In this document: one piece after another, positions 41,101-52,671 of the stretch
How positions within the stretch are numbered: position 1 is the first letter of the stretch
Layout of the letters: every line of letters starts with the position of its first letter
NCBI GenBank assembly: GCA_914767885.1
Contig: CAJZBQ010000046.1
Span: 986,685-1,050,684, forward strand
Length of the DNA stretch: 64,000 bases
Origin: Blepharisma stoltei
Lineage: Eukaryota; Ciliophora; Heterotrichea; Heterotrichida; Blepharismidae
Reading direction: 5' to 3'
The notes under the pieces: model-generated
Told to the model about the DNA's origin: nothing
Databases searched by the model: none
What the model saw: the letters and a program-made list of their open reading frames with translations, nothing else
Program-made: the position numbers and the translations under genes

Positions 41101-44100
41101 GAAGGAACGTCACTTATAGTAACTTTTCCATAAGAAGATGTATAAGACTTCACGCTCTCACTTGAGCTCATATGGTAAACAATAAAATTGCTTGTGTCTC
41201 CTTTTGATGGATTTCTTATATACCACACAAGTATGGATAAAGATGTCCCTGCAGTAACGCTTGAAGTTATACCTGAAATAACCAAAATCCAGTGACTTGC
41301 TGAGCATGAAATACTACTACCCAAAGCAGAAGAACTGCATGATAAGTAGTACGTTTGGCCATGTGATGATAACGAATTCAAAGCATCTCCTATAAATGGG
41401 TCATAAGTATTTGGAAAAACTATCCAAAATGAGTCTCCAGAATCTATGTTGCTGCCTGAAGAAAAAGTAAAATTGTATCTAGATTTCTCATTTGCATGGG
41501 GAAAATTGACAGAAATTGGTGTGGAGTCAGGAGTTATGGTTGTGGGAGCGTTGTCGTTGATTGTGAGAGGGGTAGAGCTGGAATCAGTAGTTAGGGTTAC
41601 TCCGTTCCAAAGAGAAGTAATGGAAAAGCCGTTGGTAGTTGTTCCATTTATGCTGGGCAAATCCATTGCGCCGTCTAAATATACAGAAATATAGCCTCCT
41701 GAAGAGTAGTCGCTGGACAGAGTTAATTGTACAGCAGAATTTTGCAGTTGGCATGATGAATACTTTAAGCTGCTCCAGCAGTAGTTTGCAATAGAGCCGC
41801 TTGTGTAAAGTCAGCTTCCTATTCCGTTTGTGATCTTGATAACCCCACCTGCTGGGATATTCACACTTAAAGAAAAGTCCAGCTCAATATCAACTGCTTT
41901 TAGTCCAGCTTGGTTAGGAAAAGCATATGGCTTGATACTAGAAGTTCCCACATCCTGAGCTGTGCTCAAAGAACATGTCTGAGTAAACGATGTCACCAAG
42001 TCAATGATTTTCCCAATGTAATCATAAGTCTTAATAGAAGACAAATAAGCCGAACTTGTTCCAGACGAAGGCGGTAGCAACCCATTTAAATATACCGCCA
42101 CGCTCGTAGACGCTGAAATATCTGCAAAATTTGTAATTGTCAGTGTATTTGAGCTTATTGCACAGCTTATAGACAGTCCACTAGCAGCATTCGGTCCTTG
42201 TACATTGCATGACGATAAGCTGCTGTCAGCCACAAAATTCGAGCTCAGTACAATTTCTATTTTTCCTCCCTGTGGTACAAGATTTACTGTGCTAAAATTG
42301 ATGGTCATCGTCACACTTACAGCTCCTGGGCCTCTTAGCTGGTAACTATCAGGCGAAAATGAATAAGTTGCTATAGTCGCACTGTTAACAGAAACCCCTG
42401 TAATAGAAGAACTGGTCACTCCCAGACAAGCAGAGCCTACCGAAGTGGGGTCAGCCTGAAAAGCATAAAATGCGACGTTATTTTCAGAAGCTGAAGAAGC
42501 GCCTAAAGCTGAGTGGATATTAGTAAGGTCAAGCTGGGTAGCAGAATTGCTTATTTGGAAACTTCCAGTTTGGGTCCCTATGACAACTCCAGCCTTAAAT
42601 CTTTGGTCTGTTGAGGAAATATAAATGTAGTTAGTCGGATTGATCCCACTGACTGCCATTGTGGTAGAAGAAGAAACTTGGAAGCCTTGAGGGATGACGA
42701 TGCCTATGTATTTATCAACATTTGCCAGAGAGGTAGCTAGCTGAAAAGACATGCTGAAATCTTGGTTAACTGTTTTAGTATAAGAGGTAAGAGTAGTCGC
42801 TGTAGTAAAAGTTGTCCCTGCGGAATAAGTCACAGTTGCTGAATTCGAATACACATAATACACAAGTGTGGGGTTACTTGAAAGGGTATAGCTTAGCTGG
42901 TTTGTCACAGTATAAGTCGTTGCTGTCACTCCTTTAGGAATATAAAGAGTTGCTACATCATTTATATTAAATGAGCCAAGATTGGTGATTGTTAGCACCA
43001 CATTTGAGCTGCTGTCTGAAGAAAGGACAACTGAAGCATTAGGCACTTCGCTAGAATAGAAAGGCACTGATGAGCCTGAAGATAAGCCAATCCCCAGATC
43101 TGACATGCCAGAAAATGTAATTTGGTATACCAGATTGGTGGTAGAAAAGTCCATGTTGATTTGTAAAGCTGTAAAATAAGCAATCAGAGGGATGCCTGGA
43201 ATGTTGCTGAGACACATAGGAACTGTGTATATATCTGTAGAAGAAGCTGTGATTTGGGTGACTGATAAATAAAATGGCATTCGGATCTAGAGAAATTAGC
43301 TCTCCCTCATGGAATTTTATTTTTGGGATTGGGTTTTCTCTCGAGAACTTCTGCACAGCAATAGCGGTTTAACTTTTGGGATAGCCAAAGGAACTGCTCC
43401 TCAGTGCATTCAAGAGGCTCAGGGTTTTACCTCTCAGCACATCTCCACGGGGAGATGACTCTTAGGCGAAACACGCGCAGGAGCTGAGTCATCGGCAACG
43501 CACCGGGTGAGACGTCTAGACACCTTAAACGCCAGATATTAAGTTAAGTTAAGCAATTTGGGTGACTGAGAACTGCCAACTTCCAATATAAGTGCTTGCA
43601 CTTCCTGTGGTCGTCGTTTTCGCCTTTGCCCAGCATTCATAATAAGTCGCCAAGTTTGACGCAACAAGGGGATAAGCAGTCTGGCCGCTTCCACTGACGA
43701 CCATTGAGTAATAATTAGCACTTGGCGGGCTCACTATAGAAATATATATATGGGAGCTGTAAACTGTTATACTTTGAGATACTGATTGACTGACGACGTC
43801 CTCTGAAATGGCCTGAGTCGACCCACTATAATCATAAACCGTCGCATCCTGAGCAGCAAAAATTTGTGTATATGAAATCCCCATAATGGTCAGAGGACAG
43901 TATATGTCTATTGTAGTAGACGTATCCCAACTATTGGCAGGGCTAAATGTGTAGAATAAGTACCTGCCATTCCCAGCACCACCTACCCAGTAACCAGTCT
44001 GTGGGTCATCCATCAGCTGAGAATTTGGGCTTGCAGAGAACTCAAAAGTAGAGAAAATTGTATTTGACGTGCTATATGTAAAGGTTATCCCAGCGCTAGA

Positions 44101-45438
44101 AATATCAATTTGTCTACCTGCGGAATTTTTCGTGACGATTGAGGATACTCCAGGAGTCCCAGATAAGAATTTTACAAGCATATAAACGTAAAATGTTTGG
44201 GCACTGATTTGAGAGGTAGATGTAGTTATAGTTAAAACGGTCGCAGAGGTAACGGTACAAGAAAGTCCGCTTACGTAAGGAGTGACGTAGCACTTCTGGC
44301 CACTTGAATTAGTCCCATCTGTTTCTGACCATCAGTTTTTGGTGGAATCTACGTTTGCCATTGTAACTATTGCGCTTCCTCCAGCTGTTATTGAGTGACT
44401 TGTCGTAAAGCTGAGTACCATATAGAGAGACATAGACTGTACTACATCGGTTAGACTTATAGAGCTATTTGGGCTCCAGCTTACCAGCTTCAAGGTTCCA
44501 GGACTGAGACCAGTAGGTCCTGAACTTGCTGTATATTGAGCTATTATAGCATTAGTCCCCCATCTGACTATATTTATTTTCCACTTAAAATCTGACGACT
44601 GATATGCTACGCTAGGAAGCGTAAACTTCGAAATCTTCAAAATCACTCCATGAGAGGCAGAACCAAGCAGAACGTCCTGAGCTAGCCCATAAATTGTGAT
44701 TGTTTTTGAGCTATCGAGTGCACATGGGAGGTTTCCATCATTATTCGGCCCAAATAAAACGCTGTTTCAGGAGGTTGAGTTCTGGGAAAGACATGAAACG
44801 GTAGAGGATGGAGTCCAAGTTGAGTCAGGGGTGATCACTATTAGATCATGTTTCCATAGATCTTGGGAGATTGTGAAGCTGAATATCAAGTTATCTGTTG
44901 ACTCAATAGTAGGACTTGACGCTCCAGAATCAAGTTTCACCGTCAGCGATGTTGATGCGGTGACTGCACTTACAATCGCGACACAGCCAAAGACTTTATT
45001 TATATCAATAATTTGGCCACCTGCCCAGTTTCTCGTCTGTATAGCAAAAGGCCCATAAGCTCCAGCTGTGCTTGGGAGTTTTACATTTGTAACTTGGACT
45101 GAGGAATCATGGGATCCATAATAGGATGCCGAAGAAATTGTTACAGTTTGGCCTCCTGATAAAGATATTGAAGAAGGAAAAGTAATTTCAATAATCCCGT
45201 TCGAAATATCATTAGAGAGCCTAAAATTGAATGTAAAAGTCGCTGTAGCGCTAGTTGTTACTGTGTCAAGAACTATAGGATTTATGCTTCAGTTTTCTTT
45301 TCACCATGTTATTCTTCCAGGGTCAAAGTAGGTACTTCTTTGGCCCACGTCCATTGATTGAGAGGAACACACAACAATAAGGCTAATGCAAAGAAGCAAC
45401 TGTGGGGGAGAAGCCTTAAAAAGATAAGGGAAATTCAT
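38151..45438 (-). CDS. Very large Ser/Thr-rich surface protein (2,156 residues), split by two retroposons
   Basis: The model is complement(join(38151..38175,38689..43265,43570..45438)), 6,471 nt. A signal peptide (M-N-F-P-Y-L-F-K with L-L-L-C-I-S-L-I-V-V-C-S-S) opens it. The body is a long run of Ser/Thr/Asn-rich beta-strand units with recurring patterns such as I-x-I-x-F-P, S-x-T-I-T-N-F and A-G-T-S-L-S-I. One transmembrane helix (G-G-W-I-L-T-I-G-L-L-A-C-L-I-I-S) ends it. This is the plan of a type I surface coat or adhesion protein. UGA codes for many Trp. A 304-bp insert splits F-S-V-T-Q-I-T. A 513-bp insert cuts the membrane anchor four residues before its end. I do not recognise a named family. 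Confidence 0.85.
38176..38688 (+). mobile_element. Retroposon insertion at the 3' end of the surface-protein gene
   Basis: GCAAGCCAAA is duplicated (38166-38175, 38679-38688). It carries AGAAAAGCTCCCTGTG near its start and CCCCAGCTGCAG near its end. It aligns over most of its length with the insert in CDT1 at 46476-46967 and, at the 5' end, with the retrotransposon in ADAT2. Confidence 0.82.
43266..43569 (+). mobile_element. Retroposon insertion in the surface-protein gene (304 bp)
   Basis: The 14-bp duplication ATTTGGGTGACTGA lies at 43252 and 43556. It is GC-rich and ends AAGTTAAGTTAAG. Removal restores W-Q-F-S-V-T-Q-I-T-A. Confidence 0.85.
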
Positions 45439-45519
45439 ATTATAAACAAGAAGTTATAATTAATAGGTTTTATTAATCAGAACTAGATTAGCTTGCTAAT
45501 TTTCCCGCTATAATAAATA

Positions 45520-47619
45520 ATGTCTGAAGTCCTAGCAATTCAAATTGAAAGTTCAAGAAAAAGAAAGAAGCCCAACCTTTGTACTGGCAGCAAAAAAGCA
45601 CGAAAAATTGCCCCGAAGCTGAATGATGATAATTTAATTGAAACTTTAAATTCACTTACTTCCCCAAATAGAACAAAATATTTTTAATTTTCTATTTTTT
45701 GGGATAATTTAATCCCAGAATTGGCACAAAATTTTATTTCTTATAGATGAAAATAATAATTCTATTTACCCAATTCATCTTTTTCGGGTTACCTATTTAA
45801 ACAAAATTGGCACTTTAAATTGGTAGATTTTATGTTTTTTATTTTTATAACGATTAAAAATTAATTTTTTACTATATAAAATTTGCTTCCAAAATAAAAT
45901 TAAATCTACTGTTATATTGGACTAGATATATTGTTCCAATTTAAGGAGAGTTATGCAAAAATCTGAGCTAGCAGACCAAGCTCCAAAAATACCCAAGCCA
46001 ATTTCTACTCAAATACCAGCGCTGTCTGAAGGGACTGCGAATTTGTTGAAAAGCTTACAGATAACGAGTCATAAGCCAGCAGTCAGGCCAACTGAAGAGA
46101 TTTTAAACTCTAAGCCTATGAAAGAACTTTATGGGCATTTATTAGAGCCACAGCTGCCGCTGCATTATAAAAAAGTGTTGACTATGTTTGAAAGAACTGA
46201 TTATACAATGAATTATGCAAAGCATAGAAAAGCAGTAACTTCATTTGAAAACATAAAGAAAGGGATTGAAGAAGTCTATCACTCTAATTATGATATTGAA
46301 ATTTTGCAAAAAATATTATTCATTGATAGTAGCCTTTATAAAGTTTTTTGGGCTAAGGATTTGGCGAAGGAGTATAAGCTGTTTTTAGAGTTTCCGGCAG
46401 AGCTGGAGAAAGAAAAAGGGCAGATTACTAATGAAAAATTAGAGGAAAGGAAAAAGATTGTTAGTTAAGATTATAGAAAAGCAATTGTGATACTTTGATT
46501 GTATATTTATCTTCACCTTGCTTCGCATAACCATCGGCCTATAGGCTATGCTCCTCCAGAAATTGGCTCCCAGACTATAGTGGATGGGTCACCGTGCTGT
46601 GCGCCTTACTTGGGTTACCATTCTAGAAAATTTGAAAGATCCAATTTCCTGGCCGAGGTGTCGCCCAAGATGGAATTCGTTGCGCATAGCGCAACTCCAA
46701 GTATAAAGCTAGTAAATTGCTAGATTGGTCCTAAGGACTTTCTGCCCTTTTCCAACCCTAATCATCCATGCTCCCGAGAGTAAAATCCTTGATCTGAATG
46801 GGCTGCGGTCGACGGTGCGCTCCGCCAAACAATTAAAACCTGACCGATACACACCACTGAGCGCCATCCTTCCTTCCACAAGGTCCCTGGACTTACCCCA
46901 GCTGCAGATTTTAAGAGGGAGAGAGTTGGTTCGCAACGACATTTTAATGTATGGAAAAGATTGTTTAGAAAAAACTTCTGGATTTGGTGAAAAGCTACCA
47001 TTTGGACTTTCTGCAGTCTGCAAATGAAGTGTGGGAGTCTGAGAGCTCTTGGCATCCAAATTTTGATATTTCCAAGGTCTCTGATGTCCCACTGTTTAAA
47101 TTGCCTGAAAAGCCAATAGATAATTCAGAATCCTCAATATCAGATTTTCTTAAAAAACAGTTCGAAATTAATGAAAAAAACCGAAAAATTGACACTGGCC
47201 CAGAAATTGTCGACGCAAACGACGTGATCCCTGGCCTAACTCCTGAGCTGACCGCAAAAATCAGAATGAAAGAAAAGCTGCTTAAAGAAAGGCTCAAAAA
47301 CCTGCAGCCAACACAGAACATTTCCCTTCATGCCAAGGTGGAAAGGATGACTACTCTCTGTGAGATGCTAAAAGCCATTTATCTCAGCCAAAAAACTCCA
47401 AGCATATTTTACAGCTGCCTGGTAAAGAAAATCAAAGGCACAGGCAAAATCTCGACAGATTCAATGATTATAGAAAAAGACCTAAACGACGCAATCGAGC
47501 TTTTCCCTTCTTGACTTAAGCTGATAGACACCAGTGTTGGGAAGGTAGTCCGAATGAACCGTCAATTAGAAATGCCACTGACAACAATTAAAAAAGAAGT
47601 GAATGCTAAATTTAACTAA
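45520..47619 (+). CDS. CDT1: DNA replication licensing factor CDT1, split by two inserts
   Basis: The model is join(45520..45658,45954..46459,46969..47619), 1,296 nt, 431 residues. A basic N-terminus (S-S-R-K-R-K-K) precedes the central geminin-binding/winged-helix domain: L-P-L-H-Y-K-K-V-L-T-M-F-E-R-T-D, then T-S-F-E-N-I-K and I-L-F-I-D-S-S-L-Y. The C-terminal winged helix that binds MCM follows: E-R-M-T-T-L-C-E-M-L-K-A-I-Y and L-F-P-S-W-L-K-L-I, with W as TGA. CDT1 loads MCM2-7 at origins in G1. A family 2 element splits N-S-L/M-Q-K-S. A 492-bp retroposon lies in or next to a 17-nt intron-like piece (46460-46476) and separates the two domains. No PIP degron is evident. Confidence 0.88.
45659..45953. 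mobile_element. Inverted-repeat element family 2 in CDT1 (295 bp)
   Basis: The left end is TTACTTCCCCAAATAGAAC. The right end, reverse-complemented, is TAACTCTCCTTAAATTGGAAC. TA-bounded; removal keeps the CDT1 frame. Confidence 0.82.
46476..46967 (+). mobile_element. Retroposon insertion in CDT1 (492 bp)
   Basis: Related to 38176-38688: shared GGCTATGCTCCTCCA, CCCCAGCTGCAG and TTGATCTGAA blocks. The flanks read AAGATTATAG and AAGATTGTTTAG. Cutting at the TA of each leaves a 17-nt GT-AG piece followed by in-frame K-K-L-L-D-L-V. Confidence 0.78.
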
Positions 47620-47699
47620 TTTTATGGCTCTTACATCTGTTTTTATATTAAATTTTAAAAATCAGATTAATAGAAAATAATAATTTACAGTAGATCCAA

Positions 47700-50600
47700 A
47701 TGCCTGCTTCAAATATTCCATTCGTATTTTGGAATAAAAAGAGTAAAGACCTCAGGCATGTCATTACCTGCGCAATCCAGCACGGCAACCTTATAATAAC
47801 AGGCTCAGATTCCGGAGAAATTTGCTTGTGGGCTTTATCAGATGATGGTTATATTCCTGACATTATTTGTTCACCTGGCAAGGATATCGAATGCAAAGCG
47901 CTTACAACCGCTTTGCCTCCAAGCCCTGAACTGATTAGCAGCGAAAAATGAATAGTTTCTTTGCATTCGGACGGCCGAGTCAGAAGTTGGGATTCAAAAG
48001 ACGGCAGATGTATGAGTGCTTCTCAGGTCGGGATGCTGCCTGAGCTGTCTAGTCTTCATTTATTAATCACGATCCAACAGAGATTTTTGGCTGTCAGCGG
48101 AGAAGTAAAAAACATTTTTTTGATGGACGCTTGATCAATGCAGCCGATTGCATGTTTTAGCATGCTGTGCATGATTGTGAGCATTAAAAGCTGCAACTTC
48201 TGAAGGACTAATCATATTATTGGGCTAGATTGTGAAGGCAGCATGGAGATCTGGCCTATTCCTGATCTGAAAGATTACTGTTTTCATAAAGACGAACTCC
48301 CTGGGATCGATATTTTCCAGTCCAAATCGTTAAGCTTTTCTAAAGGCGAATGCCCTATTTCACTTGCGATATCTGATTTCAGTGGACTTTTAGCGGTCAT
48401 TTATGAGAGCTCAGTATCTTTATTTCACAAATCCTGATTTAAAAAAGGAAATAGCCCACCCAAACTGGAATTCGAAAGTCCAGTAATAGGCGCAGAGTTT
48501 TTAGAAGGGAGCTTTTATGTGTTATTTAAAGATGGAAAAGTCAGGAGGTACGAAATTACAGAAATTCTCTATGGGATAGGGGTAAGAGACAGCATGCAGC
48601 TTAGTCAAAGAAACTCAATGAGTAAATCAGGCGCTGAGCCTTCATTAAATTATATTGATTATGAGCTCTGCAAACTAGACTGCACAATAAAACATTTAGC
48701 TTTTTGTGAAAATTTTATTCTTTCTTGAACCAACCAGACAATATTTACAACGCCCTGTTTGAGCGAACGAAACCATTCGGAAAATCCCTATTTTTTTGGG
48801 GCAAATCACCATCCGAGCAAGCCAAAAAGTAAATATATGATATATAAGTGATAATTATTATTATAAATCTCTAGCTCATTTTATTCAGCTTGCATTCTAA
48901 AAATAGTTTTTAAATTAAAATTGAGAATTAGGATCGCTCTCTATCTGAGGGATGGAGTTAGGGTTAATTTGCATGAATTTAAGGAGCATTCAATTTTGAA
49001 CCACATGGAAATTTTCTTTAGCTTAAATCTTGGGGACTCAGATAAATTCGCTGACAGCAAAATAGGCTCACTATTAAAAGAAGATGAAACCATCACAATC
49101 AATTAAATTTGGTATGATAAGCCTGGGCACGGTTTCCCTGAGAGCTGTCGAAATCCTAACGCCTGAAGCCGAAGGACCATTCTGCCTTGAAGCCGATTGG
49201 AGCACAGCAACGGTGTTGCAGGGAGCCCCAAAGCAGGGACAGAAGCCAGTGCAGGTGATGTGTTAGTGAGCGTTAAACAAGATTCTTAAACCTTAATATT
49301 TTTATTCGCATCGAATCATTACAATCAGCACAATTTGTTTAACCAATAATTGGCCTTATTATCTAGTAGGGACTTCATCAGGAAATATGATTCTGTGTCC
49401 TTTTCAGCCAAGATTAAAGCCTCAGATATATAGCTACCATCAAGCTTCGATAACCTGTATTCATCTAATTAATAACAGACTCATTTCTTGTAGCAGCGAC
49501 AATATTATGTGTATATGAGACTTTGAAATCGAAGGGGCAGTTTTTGCGAGAAAAAAGACAGAAAACAGGAAAATGTCATCTCTAATGAGCAGAAAATCTA
49601 TATCAAGTGAGGACAACTATAAAGAAGGTAAAAAGCACGAGCCTTTTCAAGTCATTGAAACTTATAGGAGTCCTGTCAAAAGAGCTTTGCAAGTAGGGAT
49701 TTTAAAAGACACAGACTCAAATGAAGACAAATTCGCAAGCACACTAAACTACTGGGAAACCACCTTAATTGCCCAGTGTCAAGACGGCAGTATCTTACTT
49801 ATCTCACTAACCAGAAAAGGAGTTCTCAGCTATTTCCAAGCTATCGAATCAGTCATATTAGACGCTAAGCTTAACGTGATGCTCAACTACTTATTAGTCT
49901 CATGTGCTGACGAAAAGATCTATGTATTTGACATGACCGCTCAATGTCTAGAACGAATCATCGTAGGAGAACAAACAGGAAAAGTTTTAAGAGCAACCCT
50001 CCCAAACTTCGCAGAATATAATGCAATGGACGACCTTGAGCACGCAGTTGACGATAATCATTTAATTCTCCTTTATAACCTTCGTCAGCAATTTATTGCA
50101 AACTCGGATATGCCGCTTTCTATAGACCATGTTTCAATAGGTCTATGTGACTATACAACACTTCATGTAAATTCTAATGCTTTTATTGGAGAAATCAAGT
50201 TCCCAACTGGCCCTCCAATTGAGCTGGATTATATTGTAAGCTTGCTTGCCTGCTGGATTGAAAAGTGCGAGTCTCACGATTCATTAGTGGAAAATGTCAA
50301 AGGGTGCATATCTATGCAGGAGCCTGCAATTATAGGAAATATTGGAGTTGCTGGAGTTGAGAACAGCATTTCCTTTACCTTTCCGAGGAAGCGGGATAAG
50401 TATGAAGTTTCTGAAGTAATCTCTGGGCTCCTGCTAGCTTCAAGCCTAGGGATCATAAATGCTCTGCCTAGCTTAAATAAAGACTGCAAGGCAGAAATAA
50501 AGAAAACCATTGTTTCTCACATTTATTCCCACCCAGCCTTCAAAAAGCCTGACCTGTCTGTCTTAATTTTGCAATATTTCCACGGAAACCATGCAGCAGG

Positions 50601-51678
50601 GTATATTTTAAGCAAGTATTTGCCATTCATTGACAATAATCAAAAGCTTTTAATATTGCGCACAGCAGCCTGCGTAGTTGAAAAAAAGCTAGAAGGCTCC
50701 AAAAAGGCAGCTCATGAAAAAACCCACGAAATCGGCAAAATTGAAGCTCTATGCATATGTCTTCTGGGCTTCTTGACAGGCGATTTAAGGAACATCAGTG
50801 AAGAAATATTTGAATCGATTTTATTAGCCTTACGAAATATGCTAAAAACTGGGCTTCCTCACTATGTGTCTATAGCGTCAAAAATAATTGGCCAACAGAT
50901 TTCTGTATGAAAAGAAACCTTAAATAACGAGCAGATTTCAGAAATTTGTAGAGAAATGCTCGTTAATGGCTCTAATAAGCGTGATGGGCTTCAAAATGTG
51001 TTTTATAGAGCTCTTGTAAGGATTGCAGTGGACGATATGAGCTTTTATACGCAATTTTTGTCAAATGAAATTGAAAAATTAAATAAAGGCTCTGATTATC
51101 CGAATTCCTGCCTTAATTCTTTATCAATGCTGATAGACAAAAAGTATGAAGAAGTCGCTGTTTTTCTCCCAAGTATCGTTGAAATTTTAATGAAAGCCTT
51201 GAACCCTGTAAATCTTGATCTTAGGAAATATTGCGTCAGGCAGGCTGGAAAAACTCTCAAAAAATTAATTACGCTCCCTATGGTTGCATTTTGCCAAGAA
51301 AAACAGAAATTAGCGGTTGGGACCCTGGATAAGCTGATTGTATGCTATGATATGAAGTCGACATCCCAATGGAAAGTATATCAAGGGCATGAAGGCGCGG
51401 TTTGTGCAATTCAGTTTAGCAGTGATGGGAATTTTTTGGCATCTTATAGTTCTGATGACTGCAGTGTGAGGATCTGGAAAGCAAGCAAAGGGCTATTCAG
51501 TGGGTTTGGGAACATCGGGAAAGCCAAAGAAGTGATAAATCTGCCTAAAATAAAAAGCATCAAGCCAACATATAGGGAATATTTGAAATTAATCACCATT
51601 GGATGGGGCGAAAACAATAAAACAGTCCTAGTCACCAGAGAGGATGGCGAAAGATACTCCTTCATAGTCCATATATAA
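47700..51678 (+). CDS. WDR7: WDR7 / rabconnectin-3 beta homologue, split by two inserts
   Basis: The model is join(47700..48747,48961..49101,49328..51678), 3,540 nt, 1,179 residues. N-terminal WD40 blades (L-I-I-T-G-S-D-S-G-E-I-C-L-W, S-D-G-R-V-R-S-W-D) and a second set (L-V-G-T-S-S-G-N-M-I-L, C-S-S-D-N-I-M-C-I-W-D) surround a helical middle. The C-terminal blade F-S-S-D-G-N-F-L-A-S-Y-S-S-D-D is preceded by P-M-V-A-F-C-Q-E-K-Q-K-L-A-V-G-T, as in WDR7. With DMXL proteins WDR7 promotes V-ATPase assembly on acidic organelles. Several Trp are TGA. A MITE splits T-I-F/R-V-N-L and a 226-bp retroposon splits T-I-T-I-S/T-I-C-L. Confidence 0.88.
48748..48960. mobile_element. MITE family 1-derived insert in WDR7 (213 bp)
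   Basis: Left TTACAACGCCCTGTTTGAG, right GAGGGATGGAGTTA. The interior TGATATATAAGTGATAATTA is shared with other copies. It is strongly degraded, but the TA boundaries are kept. Confidence 0.82.
49102..49327 (+). mobile_element. Retroposon-like insertion in WDR7 (226 bp)
   Basis: ACAATCA flanks it (49095-49101, 49321-49327) inside a longer imperfect match. The core is GC-rich. No tail repeat is obvious. Removal restores the WD40 frame. Confidence 0.75.
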
Positions 51679-52063
51679 TCTCACATACAAAAATTGCTAA
51701 ATAACTTCACCATTAATGCTATTAAATATTTTGTCCGATCCAAAAGGGCCGTCCATAGTTTTCAGATAAATTTTGAAATTGAAGGCAGCCATTAAGGCTA
51801 CCCAGCTGAGGAATGACCAGAGCAAGCTTATTCATATTAACAAGATTAACAAGAATAATAAAGGATTCCGAGAATAATTATCTCTCCCATTAATAAGAGC
51901 AAACCATTAGGCTTTTTTATGAAAAAAAATTATTATGGGATAATCGTTTATTTTTACTTAAATATAAATCTAAACAAATTTCTTAAAAAACTTATACCCT
52001 AATAATAGCTACAAAAAGATCGCAATTAAATAGAAGAGAGTAAGTAATTTATGCCCGAGTTAG
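51679..52063. other. Intergenic between convergent genes, nothing recognised
   Basis: About 385 bp, AT-rich, no repeats or ORFs that could be supported. Confidence 0.4.
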
Positions 52064-52671
52064 TTAGCGAGAATAAGAAGATGAAGATCTTCTTCTGGAG
52101 CGAGATCTATTCAAGTTAGAATGTGCTCTTAAAAACTTGTATATTTGAATTACCTTGAACTTGACTCTGATCTGTCTCTCCTGCTGTGCCTTGGAGGAGT
52201 GCGGCTATGTGCAATTTACCTTCTAGATCTTCTCCGGTACCTTGGGGAGCTGGACCTTCTTCTTCTCCATCTATCTCTTCGCCTCATTTCATCAGGCTAC
52301 ATTACAATTACTCCTTTCCGGCCTTCGCGAGCAAAAACAATTTTAAGCGTGCTGCCTTGGAGCTCGGTCCCATCTGTTTTTTCAAGAGCTGCCTTGGCAT
52401 CATCGTACTTGTTAAACTCGACAAAACAGAAGCCACGAGGACGCTGGGTGTAGTAATCGCGAGGGATATAGACATCTCGCACCTCGCCGTACTTGGAAAA
52501 GTGGTTGCGGATGTCTTCCGAACGGGTGTGAGGATCCTGTGTGAAAATTACGATATTCCGGACTAAGAGAGACACCCTGCGAGGAGGGGTGCGAGATCTC
52601 CGTGGGGAATGAGGGGAAGGAGAACGAGAATCATGGCGAGAATGAGGACTACTGCTGCCTGAGGAGGCCAT
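52064..52671 (-). CDS. SC35-like SR splicing factor (RRM plus RS tail)
   Basis: The model is complement(join(52064..52106,52154..52204,52220..52296,52312..52536,52552..52671)), 516 nt, 171 residues. A short RS head is followed by one RRM with RNP2 L-L-V-R-N-I and RNP1 R-G-F-C-F-V-E-F. The block D-V-Y-I-P-R-D-Y-Y-T is typical of SCL30/SC35-like proteins. An RS domain ends it (R-S-R-S-R-R-R-S-S-S-S-Y-S-R). It regulates splice-site choice in the nucleus. It has the most introns in the window: three plain 15-nt introns, plus a fourth of 15 nt that is itself split by a 32-bp insert. Ignoring that pair would end the protein before the last RS block. Confidence 0.9.
52108..52139. other. 32-bp TA-bounded insert inside a 15-nt intron
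   Basis: On the coding strand the gap 52153-52107 is 47 nt. Removing 32 bp between TA copies leaves GTAATTCAAATATAG, a standard 15-nt intron with A at position 10. The insert has inverted ends (CAAGTT ... AACTTG). Confidence 0.7.
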
